In this document: positions 18,148 to 26,701 of the stretch, piece after piece
Layout of the letters: every line of letters begins with the position of its first letter
Position numbering within the stretch: position 1 is the first letter of the stretch
Origin: Ignavibacteriota bacterium
GTDB lineage: Bacteria > Bacteroidota > Ignavibacteria > Ignavibacteriales > Melioribacteraceae
Length of the DNA stretch: 64,000 nt
Assembly (NCBI GenBank): GCA_002698995.1
Contig: PAAX01000019.1
Span: 124,001-188,000 of the forward strand
Direction: 5' to 3'
Notes under the pieces: generated by a model
What the model was told of the DNA's origin: nothing
The model's database searches: none
Seen by the model: the letters and a program-made list of their open reading frames with translations, nothing else
Position numbers and translations under genes: made by a program

Positions 18148-18797
18148 CTTTCTCTACTCCTTGGTTCGGGATTAAAATATGTCATAAATCCCTTTTCTTC
18201 TCTAAATATTTGTTTATATAATTCTTCAAAATCATTTTCATTTTTAACAAAGTCAATTTCAGAAGAATTTACAATTAGCAGCGGTGTTTGATTGTATTTG
18301 AAAAAATAATCATTATATGCTTCATTTAATTCATTCATATAATTTCTTGTAATCCATCTTTCAATTTTTCTGCCGCGCTTCTTAATATTAGCCATTACTC
18401 TATCAACGGTTGACTGCAGATATACAACCAAATCAGGTTTCCTTAATTCTCTTTCAAGTAATGGATAAATATTTTCGTAAAGTTTTAGTTCTTCCCCTTC
18501 CAAATTCAAGTATGCAAAAATCTGATCTTTGTTAAACATATAATCGGAAACAATATAATCTGCAAATAAATCTTCTTGATTAAGCTGCTGCTGCTGTTTG
18601 TATCTGTTCACTAAAAAAAACATCTGAGTTTGAAACGCATATCTTCTTCTGTCTTCATAAAATTTTCCTAGAAAAGGATTACTTTCAAATTCCTCTTCAA
18701 TCAATTTTGAATTTAGTCTTTGAGCCAATTTTTGAGCCAAAGAAGTTTTACCGGAACCAATAATTCCTTCAATTACAATATATTTTATTTCGTCCAA
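18144..18797 (-). CDS. Deoxynucleoside kinase (dNK family)
   Basis: This 217 aa protein is of the deoxyadenosine/deoxyguanosine kinase type. It has a P-loop (IEGIIGSGKTSLAQKLAQRL), an EEFESNPFL segment, and the QTQMFFLVNRYKQQQ helix typical of the family. It continues with a DYMFNKDQIFA (DRS-like) motif and the arginine-rich lid KKRGRKIERWI. It phosphorylates deoxynucleosides to dNMPs for DNA synthesis from salvage, complementing the cdd-tdk-nupC-PNP operon at 33-36 kb. It lies 8 bases downstream of folK, in the same operon. Confidence 0.92.
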   Translation of the reverse strand: MDEIKYIVIEGIIGSGKTSLAQKLAQRLNSKLIEEEFESNPFLGKFYEDRRRYAFQTQMFFLVNRYKQQQQLNQEDLFADYIVSDYMFNKDQIFAYLNLEGEELKLYENIYPLLERELRKPDLVVYLQSTVDRVMANIKKRGRKIERWITRNYMNELNEAYNDYFFKYNQTPLLIVNSSEIDFVKNENDFEELYKQIFREEKGFMTYFNPEPRSRES

Positions 18798-18805
18798 TAG
18801 CTTTC

Positions 18806-19306
18806 CTATACTTTTATATAGTCTAATTTACGAATTATGTTCACTTCTAAATTTTTTATTTCTAACTCTGATATTTTTTTCTTTTCAACTGGATGAAAAA
18901 TATAGGGTTCAATTTCAAGAAGAGGAACTAAAACAAAATCTCTATAAAGAACATCTCTATGCGGAATATTCAATTTTTCATCACAATAAACAACATCATT
19001 AAAAAATAGAATATCCAAATCAATTTCTCGCGGACCCCATTTTTCTCTTTTTACTCTTCCAATTTCAATTTCTATTGACTTAGTCTTAATAAATAATTCG
19101 ATAAGTGAATATTTTGTAGATATTTTAACAACACAATTTAAGAAATTATCTTGATCCGTATAACCATACGGTTTAGTCTCATAAATTGAAGATAATTTGA
19201 TAATATTTATATTAGGATCTTCTTCTAATAATTCCAATGCTTTTTGAATATACATCATTCTGCTTTCGAGATTGGAACCAATACCAATGAAACTAAGATT
19301 TTCCAT
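18806..19306 (-). CDS. folK: 6-hydroxymethyl-7,8-dihydropterin pyrophosphokinase
   Basis: This 166 aa enzyme transfers pyrophosphate from ATP to hydroxymethyl-dihydropterin in folate synthesis. The HPPK fingerprints are IGIGSNLESRMMYIQKALELL, SSIYETKPYGYTDQDNFLNCVV, and the catalytic block VKREKWGPREIDLDILFFNDVVYCDEKLNIPHRDVLYRDFVLVPLLEI. The Mg-binding aspartates in DLDIL are present. Its start overlaps the folB end by 14 bases, so the two consecutive folate enzymes are translationally coupled. Confidence 0.96.
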   Translation of the reverse strand: MENLSFIGIGSNLESRMMYIQKALELLEEDPNINIIKLSSIYETKPYGYTDQDNFLNCVVKISTKYSLIELFIKTKSIEIEIGRVKREKWGPREIDLDILFFNDVVYCDEKLNIPHRDVLYRDFVLVPLLEIEPYIFHPVEKKKISELEIKNLEVNIIRKLDYIKV

Positions 19307-19664
19307 TTTCCTTTGTTACCTCAGCTTCAACGTAATCAATAACTCCGCCAACCGGAACATTCTTTTTCCTTACAACTACATTAACTTTAAACACATTGGG
19401 AAAATGATGTAGAACTTTATCCGCAATAACTTCTGCTATTGTTTCAATTAAATAATATTTTTTTTGATGAATAATTTCATTTATATATTTATAAACATGA
19501 TGATAGTTTACAGTTTTGCTTAAATCATCATTTTTAACTGCTTCTGAAAAATCCGTATAAAGGTCAATATCAACTTCAAATTTGCCGCCGATTGATTGTT
19601 CTTCCGCCAAAGCACCATGGTAAGCATAAAATGAAGCTCCGCGCAGTCTAATTACATTACTCAT
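19293..19664 (-). CDS. folB: Dihydroneopterin aldolase
   Basis: This 123 aa protein matches FolB. It begins IRLRGASFYAYHGALAEEQSIGGKFEVDIDLY, containing the catalytic glutamate of the YHG-x3-EE-x3-G pattern. It continues with TVNYHHVYKYINEII, the YLIETIAEVIADKVL helix and VVVRKKNVPVGGVIDYVEAEV. It converts dihydroneopterin to hydroxymethyl-dihydropterin, the FolK substrate, and it is directly upstream of folK. The 103 bases upstream carry no gene and should contain the operon promoter. Confidence 0.95.
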   Translation of the reverse strand: MSNVIRLRGASFYAYHGALAEEQSIGGKFEVDIDLYTDFSEAVKNDDLSKTVNYHHVYKYINEIIHQKKYYLIETIAEVIADKVLHHFPNVFKVNVVVRKKNVPVGGVIDYVEAEVTKENGKS

Positions 19665-19767
19665 TTGGTTTTTGCACTCAATTTTTAGAATAATAAAGTT
19701 AGTAAATTAATTAAGAATTTAGAAGTAAGAATTATGGAGTTATGTAATAACTGAAGATAATACTGTA

Positions 19768-20253
19768 TTAGACACTAAATAAATAGGGCTTCCAAGAATC
19801 ATCAATTCGATTTACGCTGTTCTTTAAAAACATAATATGACTTGGAGCATAAGGTTTAATGAGTAGTTGCATTCCAGCTTCGGTTGGAGTTCTATCCCCT
19901 TTTTTATTATTACAAGGAAGACAAGCAGTAACAAGATTTTCCCAAGTATCTTCTCCTCCTCTTGCTTTTGGCTTTATATGATCTATTGTTAAAGGTAAAT
20001 CAGCTCTGCCGCAATAACCGCACTTATGTCTATCTCTTTTTAGAATATTTTTTCTTGTAAGAATTATTTTTTTATAAGGTACTTTAATAAACTGTAAAAG
20101 CCTTATAACACTTGGGAAAGGATAATTTTTGGATACGGTATGAATTGCTTTAGCATTATTATCTGAAACTAATTCTGCTTTACCCAAAAAAATTAAACAG
20201 ACAGCTTTCTTAACATTGCAAATAGTTAGAGGTTCGTAACTTGCATTTAACAA
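19768..20253 (-). CDS. HNH endonuclease family protein
   Basis: This 161 aa protein has an N-terminal half with LNASYEPLTICNVKKAVCLIFLGKAELVSDN. The HNH nuclease core is KCGYCGRADLPLTIDHIKPKARGGEDTWENLVTACLPCNNKKGDRTPTEAGM. It has two CxxC zinc pairs and the DHI-KARGG-NLV catalytic loop. The TTG at 20253 is the only ordinary start codon in frame. The frame is nevertheless open for 26 codons upstream, back to the mnmA stop, and would add SKVL ahead of LLNASYEPL. That matches the usual family start better. The role of these widespread non-Cas HNH proteins is not established. Confidence 0.88.
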   Translation of the reverse strand: MLNASYEPLTICNVKKAVCLIFLGKAELVSDNNAKAIHTVSKNYPFPSVIRLLQFIKVPYKKIILTRKNILKRDRHKCGYCGRADLPLTIDHIKPKARGGEDTWENLVTACLPCNNKKGDRTPTEAGMQLLIKPYAPSHIMFLKNSVNRIDDSWKPYLFSV

Positions 20254-20331
20254 AAGTACTTTTGAATTAAGAACACCATTATGTGAATATTTGGTTTCGA
20301 AGTTTTTCCCTTTAATTAAAATGTTAAAAAA

Positions 20332-21432
20332 TTATTTATTTTTAGAAATAATTCCTCCAGCCAAAACATAACCTTGTTCATCATATAAAACAACTGATTG
20401 TCCAGGTGTTATTGCACTTTTAGGCTCAAGAAAATTAATCGAAAAACTGCTTTCATTTGATTCTATAATTTCTGCCTGACTTCCACTGTCAAGGTATCTA
20501 ATTTTTGCTCTTACAATTGTTCCAGGCTCAAGCAAATCTGCTGATACGTAATTTACATCATCTGCATAAAGAATATTCTCATATAAATCTTCTTTATCAC
20601 CAATTTCAATCATATTTGTTTCTCTGTCAATATTTTTTACATAAACCGGTTTTCCTAGCGCCAAACCTAAACCTTTTCTCTGTCCAATCGTATAAAAAGG
20701 AATTCCCTTATGCTGTCCTATAACCTCACCTTTATAAAGGATGGCTCCCCCTTCAATTTGATTCATAACATCAGGAATTCTTTCTCTTAAAAATCTTTCA
20801 TAGTTATTATCAGCAACAAAACATATTTCCTGGCTGTCCGGTTTTTTGGCAGTTTTTAATCCAAATTTTTCTGCTAAATCTCTAACTTCTATTTTTGTGA
20901 ATTCTCCGAGTGGAAAAATCGTTCTGCTTAAACTTTCTTGAGTTAAACCCCAGAGTGCATAAGATTGATCTTTTTTAGCATCATTAGAATATTTAAGCAT
21001 GAATCTATTTGTAGTTTCGTTTTTTTCTACAATTGCATAATGACCTGTTGCAACATATTTTGCTTCAAGATCGTCAGCTTTCTTTAGTAACTCTTCCCAT
21101 TTAATTTTTCTATTGCAAACCACACAAGGATTTGGAGTTCTTCCGGCTAAATATTCATCAACAAAATCATCAATAACTGCAGATTCAAAAGCCTTAGTAA
21201 AATCAACTGTGTAATGAGGAAAGCCAAATTTCTGTGCTACATTTTTTGCATCATAAATTGCATCAAGAGAACAACAACCGGATTCATGTTTTGGAGCTCC
21301 TCCAACTTCCATAAATCCCCATGTCTTCATAGTAATTCCGATTACGTCGTATCCTTGGCTATGCAATAAAGCTGCAGCTACAGAAGAATCAACTCCTCCG
21401 CTCATTGCAACTATAACTCTATTATCCTTCAA
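20332..21432 (-). CDS. mnmA: tRNA-specific 2-thiouridylase
   Basis: This 366 aa enzyme thiolates U34 of tRNA-Lys, -Glu and -Gln. It has the PP-loop IVAMSGGVDSSVAAALLHSQGYDVIGITMKTW. The catalytic cysteine pair lies in GRTPNPCVVCNRKIKWEELL and in KPDSQEICFVADNNYERFL. The C-terminal domain includes GAILYKGEVIGQHKGIPFYTIGQRKGLGLA. The start is TTG at 21432. It is supported by a clear GAAAGGA Shine-Dalgarno sequence at 21439-21445, 6 bases before the start; no in-frame ATG is as well placed. Confidence 0.96.
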   Translation of the reverse strand: MKDNRVIVAMSGGVDSSVAAALLHSQGYDVIGITMKTWGFMEVGGAPKHESGCCSLDAIYDAKNVAQKFGFPHYTVDFTKAFESAVIDDFVDEYLAGRTPNPCVVCNRKIKWEELLKKADDLEAKYVATGHYAIVEKNETTNRFMLKYSNDAKKDQSYALWGLTQESLSRTIFPLGEFTKIEVRDLAEKFGLKTAKKPDSQEICFVADNNYERFLRERIPDVMNQIEGGAILYKGEVIGQHKGIPFYTIGQRKGLGLALGKPVYVKNIDRETNMIEIGDKEDLYENILYADDVNYVSADLLEPGTIVRAKIRYLDSGSQAEIIESNESSFSINFLEPKSAITPGQSVVLYDEQGYVLAGGIISKNK

Positions 21433-21558
21433 AACATTTCCTTTCTATTAAATAGATATACTATCTTATAATCCAAACATGTAATATAAGAAAATAGTTG
21501 CCTTTTTTCTTTATTTGATTTTAAGAATTGATTAACAATTTAATTTTAGACTGGTTAT

Positions 21559-21942
21559 TTAATTACCGTTTTTTGTATAAAGAATTGCCACAACAGCAAC
21601 ATAATTATCGGAATGACTCATACTGATTTGAAGTTCTTTATCAGGATTAACAAAATCATTTAATTCACCAAATAATCTAACTTTGGGCATGCCGTTTGGT
21701 TCATTATAAATCTCAATGTTTTTCCAAGTGGCTCCCTTTTTCCATCCAGTTGACATGGCTTTATAAATAGCTTCTTTAGCTGCAAATCTTGCTGCATAAT
21801 GTTGAAATTTATTTTTCTTTGTCTCACAATAATCTAATTCTTTCTCAGTATAAATTTTGTTTAGAAATTTATCTCCAAATTTTTCTATACTTTTTTTAAT
21901 TCTGCTTATTTCGATTATGTCAACGCCAATACCAAAAATCAT
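21559..21942 (-). CDS. acpS: Holo-[acyl-carrier-protein] synthase
   Basis: This 127 aa protein moves the 4'-phosphopantetheine arm of CoA to ACP. The family pattern is complete. It includes GIGVDIIEISRIKKSIEKFGDKFLNKIYTEKELDYC (Mg-binding Asp8), YAARFAAKEAIYKAMSTG (catalytic Glu/Lys), the WKNIEIYNEPNGMPKVRLFG block and the ending ISMSHSDNYVAVVAIL. It immediately follows ggt (1 base gap) rather than the fab cluster, which lies 22 kb away and encodes its substrate AcpP. Confidence 0.96.
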   Translation of the reverse strand: MIFGIGVDIIEISRIKKSIEKFGDKFLNKIYTEKELDYCETKKNKFQHYAARFAAKEAIYKAMSTGWKKGATWKNIEIYNEPNGMPKVRLFGELNDFVNPDKELQISMSHSDNYVAVVAILYTKNGN

Positions 21943-21943
21943 T

Positions 21944-23662
21944 TTAATATCCTATTGCTTTACCAAAACTTCTTGGATCAGATGCTCCCCAAATTAATCC
22001 TGTTTCAGAATCAATAAGTATGCATTGTGCTCTGCCAAGACTGGTTTCTTTTCCAAATTTATGTCCCATTTTACCAAGATTAGCTTTTGTATCATTTGTA
22101 AAACTAAATCTCTCATAGTCAATTTGATCAGGATACCATTGATGATGAATTCGAGGTGCATCAACTGCTTCTTGAATATTCATTTCAAAATCAACAACGT
22201 TAATAATTACTTGTAAGACAGTAGTAATAATTGTTGAACCTCCTGGAGAGCCAACAATTAGGTAAGGCTTTTTGTCTTTTAGAACAATTGTTGGAGTCAT
22301 TGAAGAGAGCATTCTTTTTGTTGGAGCAATCGAATTTGCTTCACTACCTAAAAGTCCAAACTGATTTGGAACTCCGGGTTTAACGCTGAAATCATCCATT
22401 TCATTATTCATCAGAAAGCCATATCCATCAACTACAATTTTATTTCCAAAAGATGAGTTTAATGTAACTGTTGTGCTTACTGCATTTCCATATTTATCAT
22501 AAACTGAGTAATGAGTTGTTTCTGTACTTTCTTCTAAAATATCTGATGGAAATATTTCTTTTGAATCAACTGCTTTAAGCGTATCTATTTCTGAAAACAT
22601 CTGTTTAGCGAAATCTTTTGAAATCAATTTGTTAACAGGAACATCATAAAAATCGGGATCACCTAAATGTTTCGATCTATCTGCATAAACTCTTTTTAAT
22701 ATTTCAACAAGTTTGTGAATATAATTACTGCTTCCAAAATCATATTTATCTAACTTATAATTTTCTAAAATGTTCAATGCTTGCAGAATTGCAACTCCTC
22801 CGCTTGAAGGAGGCGACATTGATATTATATCATAACCTCTATAATTTCCTATAACCGGAGGTCTTTCTACAGAACTATAATTTGCAAGATCTTCAAGAGT
22901 AATAAATCCATTTAATTCATTAGATGTATTTACAATAGCTTGAGCAACTTCACCTGAATAAAATCCTTCTCTTCCATATTTCTTAATTAAAGTAAGAGTT
23001 TTTGCCAAATCTTTTAATACAATTATAGAATCTTCCGGAAGCTTTTTTCCATCTTTAGTAAATATTTTTCTAGAAGATGAATACATAACAAACTGATTAT
23101 GATAATTATTTATAAATCTAACTAATCGATAATCCGGTATAAATCCATTGTATGCAAGCTCAATAGCAGGTTGAATAACTTCTTCAAGACTTAGTGTACC
23201 GTATTTCTGAAGAGCGAATAAAAGTCCGTCAACACTGCCGGGAACACCTGAAGCAGACATAGATTTTACACTTTTATCCTCAATTACATTACCATTTTCA
23301 TCTAAGTACATATTTTTTGAAGATGACAAAGGAGCAGTTTCTCTAAAATCGATTGCAGTATTAGTTCCATCATTAAAATGAATTACCATAAAACCGCCGC
23401 CGCCAAGATTTCCGGCAGAAGGATGTGTTACTGCTAAAGCAAATCCAGTTGCAACTGCTGCATCAACAGCATTTCCCCCTTTTTGTAATATATCAATTCC
23501 AACTTGACTTGCATAATCACTGGCTGAAACAACCATACCATTCTTAGCTCTAACAGGATCATTGGAAGAACCGAACAAATTTGCTGATATAAATCCCCAC
23601 AAAACAAAGAGGATAAATGGTTTGAAAAATTTCGTATTGTTAGAAAATATTTGCATCAACAT
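21944..23662 (-). CDS. ggt: Gamma-glutamyltransferase
   Basis: This 572 aa exported enzyme cleaves glutathione and other gamma-glutamyl compounds. The N-terminal signal region includes FILFVLWGFISANLFG. The large subunit begins AKNGMVVSASDYASQVGIDILQKGGNAVDAAVATGFALAVTHPSAGNLGGGGFMVI. The autoprocessing nucleophile Thr lies in ETTHYSVYDKYGNAVSTTVTLNSSFG, and the small-subunit motif PTIVLKDKKPYLIVGSPGGSTI follows. The start overlaps the end of the MCE gene by 23 bases; the second ATG (MQIFSNN, at 23656) is an alternative. It is likely periplasmic. Confidence 0.95.
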   Translation of the reverse strand: MLMQIFSNNTKFFKPFILFVLWGFISANLFGSSNDPVRAKNGMVVSASDYASQVGIDILQKGGNAVDAAVATGFALAVTHPSAGNLGGGGFMVIHFNDGTNTAIDFRETAPLSSSKNMYLDENGNVIEDKSVKSMSASGVPGSVDGLLFALQKYGTLSLEEVIQPAIELAYNGFIPDYRLVRFINNYHNQFVMYSSSRKIFTKDGKKLPEDSIIVLKDLAKTLTLIKKYGREGFYSGEVAQAIVNTSNELNGFITLEDLANYSSVERPPVIGNYRGYDIISMSPPSSGGVAILQALNILENYKLDKYDFGSSNYIHKLVEILKRVYADRSKHLGDPDFYDVPVNKLISKDFAKQMFSEIDTLKAVDSKEIFPSDILEESTETTHYSVYDKYGNAVSTTVTLNSSFGNKIVVDGYGFLMNNEMDDFSVKPGVPNQFGLLGSEANSIAPTKRMLSSMTPTIVLKDKKPYLIVGSPGGSTIITTVLQVIINVVDFEMNIQEAVDAPRIHHQWYPDQIDYERFSFTNDTKANLGKMGHKFGKETSLGRAQCILIDSETGLIWGASDPRSFGKAIGY

Positions 23663-24542
23663 TTAATCCTTCACCTTCAAGTTGTTCGGTAAATATTTTT
23701 AATAGCTTATTAGTTTTTTCAATTGTTGATTTTAGATCATTCAAAATATTTTCGTCGTATAAAATTCTACCCAGATTATTTTCTTTATTTTTTGTCTGAA
23801 CAACTATTTCATCAACCTCTTTTACTAATTTTTGAGATGATTTTAAAGTTGCAGTTAATTCTTTTATCAATGCAGCAAATGATTCTTCATTTTCTTTAAT
23901 AAATTTGTTGGAACTAGTGAGAAGTGAATCCCCTTTTATTAAAAGAGAATTTAGATTTTTTTTGTTATCAAGTATTAGTTGATTTGAATTTCTAGTTAAA
24001 TCTTTTAGAGAAGCAACTGATTCCTTCAAATCACTTTTTAATTGATCATCAGTTAAAAATTCATTCATTCCATCAAGAGTTATTAAAACAGATTTTAAGA
24101 GTCCGATTAAATCGTCTTGAATTGAAGTAAGCATACTCATTGTTGTTGAAATATCACCGGTAAATTTACCGTTATGATGTAATGTGAAATCTAATAAGTT
24201 GTTACTCTGTCCCGGATTAATTTCAACTTTCTTTTCCCCCATCAAATCATACATCATAATATAAAATTGTGCATCAGATTTTAATTCAACATCTTCATCT
24301 AAAATCATTTTAACAAATACATTATTGTTAGATGAATAGATGTCATCAACAAAACCTTTTTTTACACCTAATATTGTAACAAAATTTCCAATTTCAAGTC
24401 CGGCAACATTATCAAATGTTACAATTAATTCTTTTTTATCTTGATAAATTGACCAATTTTTAGCCCACCCCAAAATATAAAGAGTTAAAATTAGACCAAA
24501 AAAAACTGTTACACCTACTTTAATGTTAGTTTTGCGTTCCAT
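23640..24542 (-). CDS. MlaD/MCE-domain protein
   Basis: This 300 aa protein has one N-terminal membrane helix (VGVTVFFGLILTLYILGWAKNW) and a single MCE domain at about residues 38-115. The domain includes LIVTFDNVAGLEIGNFVTILGVKKGFVDDIY and FYIMMYDLMGEKKVEINPG. A long coiled-coil tail (about 140-285) follows. MCE proteins bind lipids in the periplasm as partners of an ABC transporter. No mlaE or mlaF permease/ATPase gene is next to it, so its transporter, if any, is elsewhere. It overlaps both neighbours (17 and 23 bases). Confidence 0.88.
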   Translation of the reverse strand: MERKTNIKVGVTVFFGLILTLYILGWAKNWSIYQDKKELIVTFDNVAGLEIGNFVTILGVKKGFVDDIYSSNNNVFVKMILDEDVELKSDAQFYIMMYDLMGEKKVEINPGQSNNLLDFTLHHNGKFTGDISTTMSMLTSIQDDLIGLLKSVLITLDGMNEFLTDDQLKSDLKESVASLKDLTRNSNQLILDNKKNLNSLLIKGDSLLTSSNKFIKENEESFAALIKELTATLKSSQKLVKEVDEIVVQTKNKENNLGRILYDENILNDLKSTIEKTNKLLKIFTEQLEGEGLNVDANIF

Positions 24543-24852
24543 CTTTTTCCAATAATTTCTTTATATGAAGGAATTTGTCTTTTTCATTAAGAAGATTAAA
24601 ATCTTTTATTTGAAGAACATATTCTTTTACAGAATTAAAATCAATTTGATCTGTATTTATTTTTTCCAATAAGTATTTACTTAATGAATCTTTATAAGCA
24701 GACTGAAAATTATTATCAATAAATTCTAAAACTATTCTTTCCTTAATGTTCTCTGAAAACTGAGTAATAACATATTTATCAATTATGTAATATCCTACAC
24801 CAATTACAAAAATAATTGTAAAAATGAATTTAGTGTAGCATCCGAGTTTCAA
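24526..24852 (-). CDS. Small membrane-anchored hypothetical protein
   Basis: This 108 aa protein has one N-terminal hydrophobic helix (residues about 8-30, FIFTIIFVIGVGYYIID). A charged, helical domain rich in Lys, Glu and Asn follows. No motif is recognised. It overlaps the MCE gene by 17 bases and the CorC-like gene by 4 bases, so it is probably translationally coupled to both. A role as an accessory subunit of the MCE protein is only a guess from position. Confidence 0.75.
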   Translation of the reverse strand: MKLGCYTKFIFTIIFVIGVGYYIIDKYVITQFSENIKERIVLEFIDNNFQSAYKDSLSKYLLEKINTDQIDFNSVKEYVLQIKDFNLLNEKDKFLHIKKLLEKDGTQN

Positions 24853-26144
24853 TCATCTTCCTCAACTTCAGGCATAATTTCTAATAATATTTTATTGATT
24901 CTTTTATTTTCAACTTCCTTAACCGTGAATTTGAATCGATCTTTTTGTAGAATATATCCTTCATCTGGAATTGAACCGGCAAGATTAAGAATAAATCCGC
25001 CAATTGTATCATAGTCGTCATTTTCGGAAGATAAATCCGTTTGAAGTAATTCATTTATTTCATCAATTGATACTTTACCAAGAACTAAATAACTGTTTTC
25101 CGAAATTTGATTTATTTCATTTTCTTCTTTATCGTATTCATCACGAATTTCACCAACAATTTCCTCAAGAATATCTTCCATAGATATTAATCCTGCAGTT
25201 CCGCCATATTCATCTACAACAATTCCCATGTGAGTATTAGTTGCTTGAAATTCTTCAAGTAAATCTCTGATTAATTTTGATTCAGGAATAAAGATTGCTT
25301 TTCTTGCAATTTTTCTAACTAAAAAATTTTCTTTTTTTGCTTCTGATCTCAAAAACGGAAGTAAATCTTTAGCATAAATAATTCCAACTATATTGTCTAA
25401 ACTATTTTCATAAAGAGGAATTCTGCTGTGACCGCTTTCAGTAATAATTTCCATTAATTCTTCAAAAGAAGAATCTACGGAAACCGCAGTAATATCAACT
25501 CTCGGAGTCATTACTTCTCTAACAGTAATATTTTTGAATGAAACCAAACCGTAAATAAGTCCATGTTCATTTTCTTCAATAGTTCCCTTTTCAACACCCA
25601 AATCGGCAAGTTCAGTTAACTCTGAAGTTCTTATTGCTGTTGATGATTTATCATATTTAATTTTAGACGCAAACGATTTTATTATATCTGTAAGAGTTTT
25701 GGAAATAGGATAGAATAAAACACTTATCCAATAAAGTGGAATACTTACAATTTTGGCAAAAGTGTAAGGATGCTTTGAAGCCCATACTTTTGGAGTTATT
25801 TCACCAAAAAGCAAAATTAGTATTGTTAAAAGAATAATTTGAACAATCAATGCAAGTTCTGTTGAAATATTATAAACAGCGGAAATATCCAAAGCAATTG
25901 TAACTGCTAAAATAGAAGCAGCAACATTAACAATTGTATTGCCAAGTAGAATTGTAACTAAAAGTCTGCGGGGGAATTCTAAAAGATTTTCAATATAGGC
26001 ATAAATTATACTTTTAGATTTTGTCTGCTCTTTTAACTTTTTCTTATCAATTGAAAAAAGTGAAACTTCAGAACCGGAAAAAAGAGCAGACACAATTAAT
26101 AATACAAATAATAAAATCAGCTTAAACTGCCAGTCGGTATCCAA
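24849..26144 (-). CDS. CNNM/CorC (HlyC) family transporter-associated protein
   Basis: This 431 aa protein has a DUF21 membrane domain with four helices at about residues 10-190 (ALFSGSEVSLFSIDKKKLKEQ, LLVTILLGNTIVNVAASILA, LLFGEITPKVWASKHP). A CBS pair follows (VREVMTPRVDITAVSVDSSFEELMEIITESGHSRIPLYENSLDNIVGIIYAKDLL, then HMGIVVDEYGGTAGLISMEDILEEIVGEIRDEYD). A C-terminal CorC/HlyC transporter-associated domain closes it. The family is linked to Mg or Co export, and in gliding Bacteroidota a member (GldE) acts in motility. It lies 34 bases after ssb. Confidence 0.92.
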   Translation of the reverse strand: MDTDWQFKLILLFVLLIVSALFSGSEVSLFSIDKKKLKEQTKSKSIIYAYIENLLEFPRRLLVTILLGNTIVNVAASILAVTIALDISAVYNISTELALIVQIILLTILILLFGEITPKVWASKHPYTFAKIVSIPLYWISVLFYPISKTLTDIIKSFASKIKYDKSSTAIRTSELTELADLGVEKGTIEENEHGLIYGLVSFKNITVREVMTPRVDITAVSVDSSFEELMEIITESGHSRIPLYENSLDNIVGIIYAKDLLPFLRSEAKKENFLVRKIARKAIFIPESKLIRDLLEEFQATNTHMGIVVDEYGGTAGLISMEDILEEIVGEIRDEYDKEENEINQISENSYLVLGKVSIDEINELLQTDLSSENDDYDTIGGFILNLAGSIPDEGYILQKDRFKFTVKEVENKRINKILLEIMPEVEEDD

Positions 26145-26178
26145 TAAATAATAAATCCTATCTTGTTATACAAAACAA

Positions 26179-26631
26179 TTAAAATGGTAAATCTTCATCA
26201 TTAGAAGCTTCACCGCTATCGAAACTTGAAGATGAAGGATTATAATTTCCGGAATCTTGAGAGGTAGAATAATCATTGCTACTCCCCCCTTCTCTAGAAT
26301 CAAGAGGAATTATTCCGCTGTAATTATCTGCAACAATTTCAGTTACATATCTTTTAATTCCTTCTTTATCTTCATAACTTCTTGTTTGAAGTCTTCCTTC
26401 GATATAAAACTTTTTCCCTTTCTTTAAAGCTTTTTGATAGAATTCAGAAAGATTCCAAGCAACAATATTATGCCATGTTGTTTCATTTACCCAGTTATCA
26501 TCTTTCCCTTTATAACTTCTTGTTGTTGCAATTGAAAACGAAGTAACAGGAATATTGTTCTGAGTAAACCTAGTTTCTGCATCCTGACCCAAATTCCCGA
26601 TCAATTGAACTTTATTAAGTGAAAACGCCAT
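26179..26631 (-). CDS. ssb: Single-stranded DNA-binding protein
   Basis: This 150 aa protein has an OB-fold at residues about 1-105 (SLNKVQLIGNLGQDAETRFTQNNIPVTSFSIATTRSYKG, TTWHNIVAWN, GKKFYIEGRLQTRSYEDKEG). A serine/asparagine-rich linker follows. The acidic tip EDLPF recruits repair and replication partners. The length is normal. The 70 bases upstream separate it from the end of the protease gene and should hold its promoter. Confidence 0.95.
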   Translation of the reverse strand: MAFSLNKVQLIGNLGQDAETRFTQNNIPVTSFSIATTRSYKGKDDNWVNETTWHNIVAWNLSEFYQKALKKGKKFYIEGRLQTRSYEDKEGIKRYVTEIVADNYSGIIPLDSREGGSSNDYSTSQDSGNYNPSSSSFDSGEASNDEDLPF

Positions 26632-26701
26632 TATAAACCTCTTTTTATTGAAATTTCAACAAATATAAACTTTAGATTAACATTTTACAAGTTGTATAAC
26701 T

